Shown here: positions 44,027 through 49,594 of the stretch, one piece after another
Numbering within the stretch: the first letter of the stretch is position 1
How the letters are laid out: each line of letters opens with the position of its first letter
DNA from: DATMNI01 sp035570275
GTDB taxonomy: Bacteria > Acidobacteriota > Terriglobia > Bryobacterales > Bryobacteraceae
Length of the DNA stretch: 49,594 bases
Assembly (NCBI GenBank): GCA_035570275.1
Contig: DATMNI010000104.1
Span: 1-49,594 of the forward strand
Direction of reading: 5' to 3'
Notes under the pieces: model-generated
Database searches by the model: none
What the model was told of the DNA's origin: nothing
What the model saw: only the letters and a program-made list of their open reading frames with translations
Translations under genes and position numbers: made by a program

Positions 44027-45316
44027 ATGCGGACAGGCGCTTCGATTTTGTTCGGTGCATTCGTGTTGAGCACAACTCAACCGGTAGCGCTCGGCGAGGG
44101 ATCCGTCACTTTCACGAAGGATGTGGCGCCCATTCTGAACCGCTCCTGTCAAAACTGTCATCGGCCTGGATCGATCGCGCCGATGTCGCTGCTGACCTAC
44201 AAGGACGCGCGGCCGTGGGCGCGTTCGATCAAAGAAAAGGTCGTGCTGCGGCAGATGCCGCCCTGGCACATCGACCGTAACATCGGCATCGCCAAATTCA
44301 AGGATGATCCGTCTTTGACCGACGCCGAGATTGCGGCCATTGCGAATTGGGTCGATCAGGGAGCGCCCGAAGGCAATCCCGCCGACATGCCGCCGCCCCG
44401 GCAGTTCAGCGACCTCGACAAATGGCATATCGGGCAGCCTGACCTGGTGGTGTCGATGCCCAAGCCATACAAACTGAGAGCCAAGGGCGGCGATGAGTTC
44501 TACGATCTCGACATTGACCCGGGCTTCAAGGAGGACATGTACATTTCGGCGGTGGAAACCAAGCCGGATTCGGGATTCAGGGTGGTGCACCACGCGACTA
44601 CCAATCTGGTGGAAGATCCGGAGGAAGACCCCGTCGGCCTCTTTTTGAATGAATACGCCATCGGCAAGAACGCCGATCTGTTTCCCGAAAATTCAGGCCG
44701 ATTCATCAAGGCGGGGTCGAAGATTCATCTCAACCTTCACCTGCACCCTGATGGTGAGGAGACCCCGGTCGGCATCTCGGTCGGGTTCAAGTTCTATCCG
44801 AAAGGTGTTGTCCCTAAGTACGTGGTATTCACGCAACACATGGGTGAGGTGACCGAACTCGATATTCCGGCGGGCCAGATTGCACGCAGCGACGGGTACT
44901 TCCGTTTGCAGAAGCCGGCGTTGATTTCGGCGTTTCAGCCACACTTTCATACTCGCGGCAAGGCCCAGTGCATGGAGGCGATCTACCCTGATGTCCGGCC
45001 GGACTCGGCGCGCCCCGGCCCAGCCAAGACCGAGACCCTGAGTTGCGTAAGCGATTACCAGTATGGCTGGAGCATTACCTATCCCTACGCGGAGGAGGCC
45101 GCTCCGTTGCTGCCCGCCGGAACGATCATTCATATCACCACCTGGCACGACAACAGCGACCACAATAAGCACAACCCAAATCCAAAGAACTGGGTGGGCT
45201 ACGGGCAGCGGACGATCGATGAGATGAGTTTCGCGTGGGTGAGCCTGTGTTATCTCGACGAGACCGACTTCCAACAGCGAGTGCAAGCGAGAAGGGTGGC
45301 ATCTGCCAGGCGATAG
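44027..45316 (+). CDS. Cytochrome c fused to a copper type II (PHM/DBH-like) monooxygenase domain
   Basis: 429 residues with a signal peptide (ASILFGAFVLSTTQPVALG) and a GGGAGG ribosome-binding site. The N-terminal part binds one heme c through CQNCH (about residues 42-46), with PPWH and MSLLTYKDA around it. The C-terminal part matches copper type II ascorbate-dependent monooxygenases such as peptidylglycine hydroxylase. Candidate ligands are HH in FRVVHHATTN, HLNLHLHPDG, HFH in FQPHFHTRGKA, HITTWHDNSDHN, and Met in TIDEMSFAW. PHM enzymes hydroxylate C-H bonds using two copper ions; a heme domain could supply electrons. It heads a cluster that includes a PAL-like protein. Confidence 0.8.
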   Translation: MRTGASILFGAFVLSTTQPVALGEGSVTFTKDVAPILNRSCQNCHRPGSIAPMSLLTYKDARPWARSIKEKVVLRQMPPWHIDRNIGIAKFKDDPSLTDAEIAAIANWVDQGAPEGNPADMPPPRQFSDLDKWHIGQPDLVVSMPKPYKLRAKGGDEFYDLDIDPGFKEDMYISAVETKPDSGFRVVHHATTNLVEDPEEDPVGLFLNEYAIGKNADLFPENSGRFIKAGSKIHLNLHLHPDGEETPVGISVGFKFYPKGVVPKYVVFTQHMGEVTELDIPAGQIARSDGYFRLQKPALISAFQPHFHTRGKAQCMEAIYPDVRPDSARPGPAKTETLSCVSDYQYGWSITYPYAEEAAPLLPAGTIIHITTWHDNSDHNKHNPNPKNWVGYGQRTIDEMSFAWVSLCYLDETDFQQRVQARRVASARR

Positions 45317-45356
45317 GATCACGCGGTGCGAGTTGGGATCACGCGGCGGCGAGTTG
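45316..45356 (+). repeat. 20-21 bp tandem duplication before the secreted protein gene
   Basis: GGATCACGCGGTGCGAGTTG is followed directly by a 21-base copy differing at the centre. It begins at the last base of the cytochrome stop codon and ends 5 bases before the next ATG, so it replaces the normal ribosome-binding region. Confidence 0.7.
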
Positions 45357-45361
45357 GGGTA

Positions 45362-46204
45362 ATGGGGACGCGTTTCCGGTTGATTATGAGCGTGTTGGCC
45401 GGCAGCTTGGTAGCGTCTGCCCAATCTCAGTTTCCGACGGCCAATCCTCAAACACAGTTTTCGAGCGGCCAGGACGTCGTACCGGCTTTTGAAGGGTGGA
45501 TTCGAAACGCCGACGGCACGTTCACGTTCGTCTTCGGCTACTTCAACCGAAATTGGAAGGAAGAGCTGTTGATCCCGGCGGGACCCGATAACAGGCTTGA
45601 GCCTGGTCCGCCCGATCGCATGCAGCCGACATACTTCCTGCCGCGGAGGCAGCCCTGGGTGTTTCGAGTCCAGGTACCCAAGGATTGGGGCCAGCAAGAG
45701 CTCGTCTGGACCATCACTGCCCACGGCCGAACGGAAAAGGCGTACGCGCAGTTGTTGCCGGAAGAGGAGATTCGCGAGCGCTTGATCATGACTCGCGGAA
45801 ACCTGAACCCCGGCGAAGACGACCCCAATCAACCTCCGTCAATCAGAATCGCACCGGTTTCGTCTGCCAGCGTCTCGAGTCCGGTTTCATTGACCGCGCT
45901 GGTCGAAGACGATGGTCTGCCTAAACGGCGGGCCGCCGCCCCCGCGCCGCGTACGGGAGCGATTCCTCAAGCGCAAACCAACTCGGCTGCCGAACGACCC
46001 AGGGGTGGGCTGTCGGTCGCATGGTTCGTGTATCGGGGGCCGGCCAGGGTGACGTTTGACTCGCCGGGCCCGATTGCGGTCGCCGGCGGCCAGGCAGTCA
46101 CCACCGCGCATTTCACGGCGCCCGGCACCTACGTGCTGCGGGCGGTGGCCAGCGACAGCGCCTTGCAGACCAGCGCCGAGGTGACCATCACGGTCAAACC
46201 CTAA
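45362..46204 (+). CDS. Secreted protein of unknown function
   Basis: 280 residues from ATG 45362. The signal peptide contains LIMSVLAGSLVASAQ. The N-terminal half has VPAFEGWIRNADGTFTFVFG and YFNRNWKEELLIPAG, followed by PTYFLPRRQPWVFRVQVP. The C-terminal half, after a Pro/Ala-rich linker, resembles an Ig-like or cadherin-like beta-sandwich (APGTYVLRAVASDSALQTSA). Similar proteins are common next to cytochrome and copper proteins in Acidobacteriota, to my general knowledge, but I cannot name a family. It belongs to the same cluster as the flanking genes, with a gap of 45 bases from the cytochrome gene. Confidence 0.7.
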   Translation: MGTRFRLIMSVLAGSLVASAQSQFPTANPQTQFSSGQDVVPAFEGWIRNADGTFTFVFGYFNRNWKEELLIPAGPDNRLEPGPPDRMQPTYFLPRRQPWVFRVQVPKDWGQQELVWTITAHGRTEKAYAQLLPEEEIRERLIMTRGNLNPGEDDPNQPPSIRIAPVSSASVSSPVSLTALVEDDGLPKRRAAAPAPRTGAIPQAQTNSAAERPRGGLSVAWFVYRGPARVTFDSPGPIAVAGGQAVTTAHFTAPGTYVLRAVASDSALQTSAEVTITVKP

Positions 46205-46237
46205 ACAAAACGGCAGGAAATCGAGCACTAAGATTTC

Positions 46238-46269
46238 ACGCCAAGCCGCGAAGCCGCGAAGAAGCCGCA
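46238..46269 (+). repeat. Degenerate AAGCCGC-type tandem repeat
   Basis: A run of GCCAAGCCGCGAAGCCGCGA followed by AGAAGCCGC lies in the gap 46205-46412. It resembles the repeat arms that bracket the GxxExxY pseudogene at 5785 and 6221. The rest of the gap shows no gene. Confidence 0.5.
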
Positions 46270-46412
46270 AAGGAAGAGGGATATCTTTGCCGGCTGGCGC
46301 GCCGGGGGGCCCTGGCATACCGCTCTCAGTTGGTGTAATGTACTCGATTAAGGCTGCGTTTCGGCGAAAATAGCGGCCTGGGCATTTTGGGGCAAAGGAG
46401 GCTAGGGCCGGC

Positions 46413-47456
46413 ATGAGGTTCCGTATTGGCATTCTAGCGGCCGCCGCTCTGCTTGAAGTGGGCGGGATCCGCGTGGGTGCGCAGCCTGCAACCGACCCCG
46501 GTGAAGACCTTCCGAATCCCTACCAAGCGGCCGTTCGGAACTGGGCCCAGCTCCCTGACGGCCGAACCTGGGGCTCCACCGCGGGCATAGAGATCGGTCC
46601 TCGCAACGAAATCTGGGCGATCGATCGCTGCGGGGTGAATACCTGCGACGGCTCCAACCTCCCGCCGGTTCACCTCTTGGATCTGTCTACTGGAAAGCCC
46701 ATCAAAAGCATCGGCGCGGGACTGTTCGTATTCCCGCACGGTTTGCATGTGGACCGTGACGGCAACGTCTGGGTGACGGACGCGCTATCGAGTAAGGATG
46801 GGACCAAAGGTCAGCAGGCGATCAAGCTTTCTCCGGACGGCAAGGTTCTCATGCGGCTGGGGACCGCGGGCATCGCGGGTGGCGGCCCAACTCATTTCAA
46901 TGAACCCGCCGATGTGGTCACGGCTTCGAACGGCGACATCTTCGTCGCCGACGGACACTCCGGCCAAAACCCGACCGTGCCACCGGACTACATTACCCGC
47001 ATCATCAGATTTTCGAAAGACGGGACATTTATAAAGGAGTGGGGAAAGCTCGGCTCCGGACCGGGCGAGTTCAGAAATGCGCACGCGCTGGCGATCGATT
47101 CAACCGGGCGGCTGTTTGTTTGCGATCGCGGGAACGCGCGCGTTCAGATCTTCAGCCTGGACGGCAAGTTCCTCGAACAATGGAGCCAGTTTGGGCGTCC
47201 CAGCGGCCTGTACATCGACAAAAATGACAAACTGTATGTGATGGACGCGGATTCGACGGCGGCGAACCACGCCGGATGGAAGAAGGGTATCCGCATCGGC
47301 AGCGCCAAAGACGGCAAGGTGGTCGCGTTCGTGCCCGGTCATCAGACGGAGAGCCCGGACGGAGCGGCCGGTGAAGGGATTGTCGCCGACTCTGCCGGCA
47401 ATTTATACGCCGCGGAAAACACTTTGCGCGGCGTGACGAAATACGCGAAACGTTAA
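46413..47456 (+). CDS. NHL-repeat protein resembling peptidyl-hydroxyglycine amidating lyase (PAL)
   Basis: 347 residues from ATG 46413, with a signal peptide (FRIGILAAAALLEVGGIRVGA). The body is an NHL beta-propeller with PAL-like motifs: FPHGLHVDRDGNVWVTD (metal-binding His), FNEPADVVTASNGDIFVADG, FRNAHALAIDSTGRLFVCD and RGNARVQIF. These match in order the three His-bearing blades of PAL, the zinc enzyme that cleaves the hydroxyglycine made by PHM. The motif AIDRCG may supply the catalytic Arg. With a PHM-like gene two genes upstream, a linked two-step oxidative cleavage is suggested. A plain NHL scaffold protein is the alternative. Confidence 0.75.
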   Translation: MRFRIGILAAAALLEVGGIRVGAQPATDPGEDLPNPYQAAVRNWAQLPDGRTWGSTAGIEIGPRNEIWAIDRCGVNTCDGSNLPPVHLLDLSTGKPIKSIGAGLFVFPHGLHVDRDGNVWVTDALSSKDGTKGQQAIKLSPDGKVLMRLGTAGIAGGGPTHFNEPADVVTASNGDIFVADGHSGQNPTVPPDYITRIIRFSKDGTFIKEWGKLGSGPGEFRNAHALAIDSTGRLFVCDRGNARVQIFSLDGKFLEQWSQFGRPSGLYIDKNDKLYVMDADSTAANHAGWKKGIRIGSAKDGKVVAFVPGHQTESPDGAAGEGIVADSAGNLYAAENTLRGVTKYAKR

Positions 47457-47520
47457 GAGCTTTTTGAAGACATCGATAAGTCACCGGCTGCAACACGGGG
47501 TGGCAAACAAGGGAGAGAAA

Positions 47521-48132
47521 ATGAGCGCCAAAGGGAAATCACGACGATCGTTCCTCATCAATTCCGTAGGGGGGCTGAACGCGGCATGGGTCGCGGCCCA
47601 CTACCATGACATTCTGGCCGCTCAGGAATTTGCGGGCAAGACAGGCCAACCTCCGGCGCTTGCCGTGTTCACGGCTGCCCAGGCCGCGGAGGTCGAGGCC
47701 ATGGCGGCCCAGATCATCCCCACCGACGAAAGCCCCGGCGCACGCGAGGCCCGCTGCCTTTACTTCATCGACCGGGCCCTGGCCACTTTCGACCGGGCCA
47801 AGAAGCCGGCCTACGTTCAAGGGTTACAGGATCTTCAGGCGAAGACCCAGCAGCTTTTCCCGGACGCCGGTAAATTCTCGGCGCTCAGCCCGCCGCAGCA
47901 GATCAAAGTGCTCACCGAAATCGAAAAGACGCCGTTCTTCAACATGGTCCGCACGCACACAATTATCGGATTCCTGGCACGCCCCACGCATGGCGGCAAC
48001 TACGACAAAGCCGGCTGGAAGCTGATCGCTTACGACGATAGTCTGAAGCATAAGCCGCCGTTTGGTTACTACGATGCCGCGGCCCTGACTACGCAGCCGG
48101 GGCATTTTGGACGGACGGGAGAAAAGCAATGA
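47521..48132 (+). CDS. Gluconate 2-dehydrogenase subunit 3-like, Tat-exported
   Basis: 203 residues from ATG 47521 with a GGGAGAG ribosome-binding site; the frame is open upstream to 47464. The Tat motif is SRRSFLINS. The body matches the small subunit of flavin-dependent gluconate dehydrogenases: FTAAQAAEVEAMAAQIIPTD, GAREARCLYFIDRALAT and VRTHTIIGFLARPTHGGN. This subunit has no cofactor of its own and helps export the GMC subunit through the Tat system. The stop overlaps the GMC start as ATGA, which supports a complex. Confidence 0.88.
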   Translation: MSAKGKSRRSFLINSVGGLNAAWVAAHYHDILAAQEFAGKTGQPPALAVFTAAQAAEVEAMAAQIIPTDESPGAREARCLYFIDRALATFDRAKKPAYVQGLQDLQAKTQQLFPDAGKFSALSPPQQIKVLTEIEKTPFFNMVRTHTIIGFLARPTHGGNYDKAGWKLIAYDDSLKHKPPFGYYDAAALTTQPGHFGRTGEKQ

Positions 48133-49594
48133 AACAGTACAAGACATCAACGGAAGTGGACTTCGTAGTCATAGGTTCCGGAGCCGCCGGGGGCATCATG
48201 GCCAAGCAGTTGTCGACGGCCGGCTTTTCGGTAGTGGTCCTGGAACAAGGAAGTTGGGGAAAGTACGGCCGCGAGCAGGAATATAACAAGGACGAGTGGC
48301 TGAACCGCAACCTGAGTGACGACGACCGGCTAATGAGCGACCCCTCGCGCCAGCGCAACACCTTCCGCCGGAACGACAAAGCCAAAGCGGGTCCAGGCAC
48401 GCACAGCTACGGTTGCGTGGTGGGCGGCGGCACGGTCACCTACGGCGGCAGCAGTTGGCGTCACCTGCCCTATGAGTTCCGGGAAGCATCCTATGACCGG
48501 ACGATTCCCTCCGGCACAGGCATGGCGGACTGGCCGATTACCTACGAAGAACTCGAGCCTTACTATACCCAGGCAGAATGGGAAATGGGCATCTCCGGCC
48601 TGCGCGTGGATTCGCCATTCGTAGCGCCGATGACGAAAGACTATCCAGTGCCGCCCATGCCTCTCAAGAGCTCGGGTGCGCTTATGAAAACGGCGGCCTC
48701 CAAGCTCGGATTGACCGTCGTTCCCGGGCCCCTCGCCATCATTTCGCAAAACTATATGGGGCGTCAGGGTTGCGTCAACTGCGGGATCTGTTCGGGCTAC
48801 GGTTGCCAGGTGCGCGCGCGATCCAGTTCGGCGGTTACCATGCTGCCCATTGCCGAGAAGACCGGCCGTTGTGAAATCCGGGTGAAGAGCTACGTCCGTG
48901 AGATCTCGGTAGACAACAGCGGTCGAGTGACCGGCGTGATCTATTTCGATGGGCAGAAGCGCGAAGTGCGTCAAAAAGCCAAGGCCGTGGTGCTGTCCGC
49001 CAACGGCTCGGAGTCGGCCCGCCTGCTGCTCATGTCGAAGTCGGCCCGTTTCCCGGATGGGCTGGCGAACTCCAGCGGCGTCGTCGGAAAGTACGCGATG
49101 TTCGGCAGCGGCGCCGTTGCCAGCGCGCTTTTCGAACACCCGCTGAACGAATACAAGGGCGTGATTTCCGGCGCCGGCATTGTGGACTACGTGCCTTCGG
49201 ACGCCAAGCGCGGCTTTTACGGCGGCGGGCGCATGACCGCTCGCGGTTATCTGACCCCGCTCGAACTCGGTCTGGGCGGATTGTCGCCGGATGCTCCACT
49301 CTGGGGCTCCGGATTCAAGCGGGCGCTCAAGGAAGAAGCCAACCACCGCATGACCATCAATTGCTTCGTCACGCAGTTGCCGCTCGAAACCAACCGCGTC
49401 GATCTCGATCCCGACGTGAAGGACGATTGGGGTCTGCCGGCCATGCGCATCACCTCGTCGCTGCACGCCGATGACAAAAAGAACATGGAGTTCTTCCGGC
49501 AGAAGTCCATTGAGGTTCTGCAGGCCGCCGGAGCCAAGAAGGTCTGGGCGCCTCCTGTCGGCGAAAGCCGCGGCGGCGCGCACAACCGCGGCAC
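48129..49594 (+). CDS. GMC family FAD-dependent oxidoreductase, cut by the window end
   Basis: 488 codons are visible from ATG 48129, with no stop before 49594, so the 3' end is missing (family length about 550-580). The FAD-binding Rossmann motif is VIGSGAAGGIMAKQLS (14-29), followed by VVGGGTVTYGGSSWR and WPITYEELEPYYTQAE. A Cys-rich segment, CVNCGICSGYGCQVRARSS, is typical of the gluconate dehydrogenase-like branch. No signal peptide is seen; export is probably as a passenger of the Tat-bearing subunit 3 encoded just upstream. The likely role is periplasmic oxidation of a sugar acid or alcohol, feeding electrons to a cytochrome c. The catalytic C-terminal His/Asn pair is outside the window. 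Confidence 0.9.
   Translation, partial: MKQYKTSTEVDFVVIGSGAAGGIMAKQLSTAGFSVVVLEQGSWGKYGREQEYNKDEWLNRNLSDDDRLMSDPSRQRNTFRRNDKAKAGPGTHSYGCVVGGGTVTYGGSSWRHLPYEFREASYDRTIPSGTGMADWPITYEELEPYYTQAEWEMGISGLRVDSPFVAPMTKDYPVPPMPLKSSGALMKTAASKLGLTVVPGPLAIISQNYMGRQGCVNCGICSGYGCQVRARSSSAVTMLPIAEKTGRCEIRVKSYVREISVDNSGRVTGVIYFDGQKREVRQKAKAVVLSANGSESARLLLMSKSARFPDGLANSSGVVGKYAMFGSGAVASALFEHPLNEYKGVISGAGIVDYVPSDAKRGFYGGGRMTARGYLTPLELGLGGLSPDAPLWGSGFKRALKEEANHRMTINCFVTQLPLETNRVDLDPDVKDDWGLPAMRITSSLHADDKKNMEFFRQKSIEVLQAAGAKKVWAPPVGESRGGAHNRG

Noticed and set aside
44341..44375. Possible further copy of the 25-bp dispersed element in the cytochrome gene
   Set aside because: Only CAGGGAGCG matches; the residues WVDQGAPEG are ordinary for this cytochrome family.

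Overview
High-GC bacterial DNA, most likely from an Acidobacteriota member of the Solibacter/Bryobacter type. The first gene carries the TIGR03437 domain typical of Solibacter-like secreted proteins, and the window is rich in S9 peptidases, hybrid histidine kinases, Tat-exported oxidoreductases, copper/cytochrome proteins and GMC dehydrogenases. That assignment is an inference from gene content; no rRNA or tRNA gene was found.

Layout. 1-4723: 3' end of a TIGR03437 protein, a nadD-like gene, a DksA/TraR zinc-finger protein and a GT39-like membrane glycosyltransferase. 4724-6807: decayed region with REP-like hairpins, two broken GxxExxY genes and a possible 54-residue gene. 6808-16267: signalling island made of a winged-helix protein, a KaiC-like double ATPase and a PocR-PAS hybrid kinase in one tight operon, followed by a CHASE3-PAS kinase with its Rcp1-like response regulator and a REC-PAS-kinase-REC protein. 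16312-23292 (minus strand): two secreted S9 peptidases flanking a hipBA toxin-antitoxin pair. 23293-26879: accessory genes: an ExbB/TolQ-like channel protein between an antitoxin relic and a RelE-type toxin-antitoxin pair, an orphan Imm8 immunity protein, a small membrane protein and an LprI-like protein. 27053-29558: two tandem paralogous secreted proteins and a secreted amidohydrolase. 29751-33830 (minus): a two-subunit molybdenum hydroxylase and a KBL/BioF-type PLP enzyme. 33885-36393 and 36396-41129: a transposase relic, then a tetR-adaptor-RND operon whose pump is fused to a TolC-like outer-membrane protein. 41156-43801 (minus): a GH63-like glucosidase. 43936-49594: a promoter followed by a PHM-like cytochrome, a secreted protein, a PAL-like NHL protein, a gluconate-dehydrogenase subunit 3 and a GMC oxidoreductase cut by the window edge.

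Two repeat themes run through the window. One is a heptanucleotide repeat (GGTGGCC/CCACCGG and variants), present as four arrays: a long hairpin between convergent genes, a short array, a 170-bp array between direct repeats, and a coding array at the 3' end of tetR. The other is a 25-bp dispersed element (core GACCGTSAGGGAGCG) found three times: intergenic, inside the RND adaptor gene, and exactly at the junction of the RND-TolC fusion.

The strongest candidates for something new are the winged-helix/KaiC/PocR-kinase operon, the RND-TolC fusion with a signal-peptide-like junction, and the PHM-like/PAL-like/GMC cluster. All calls come from reading the sequence by eye; no database search was run.
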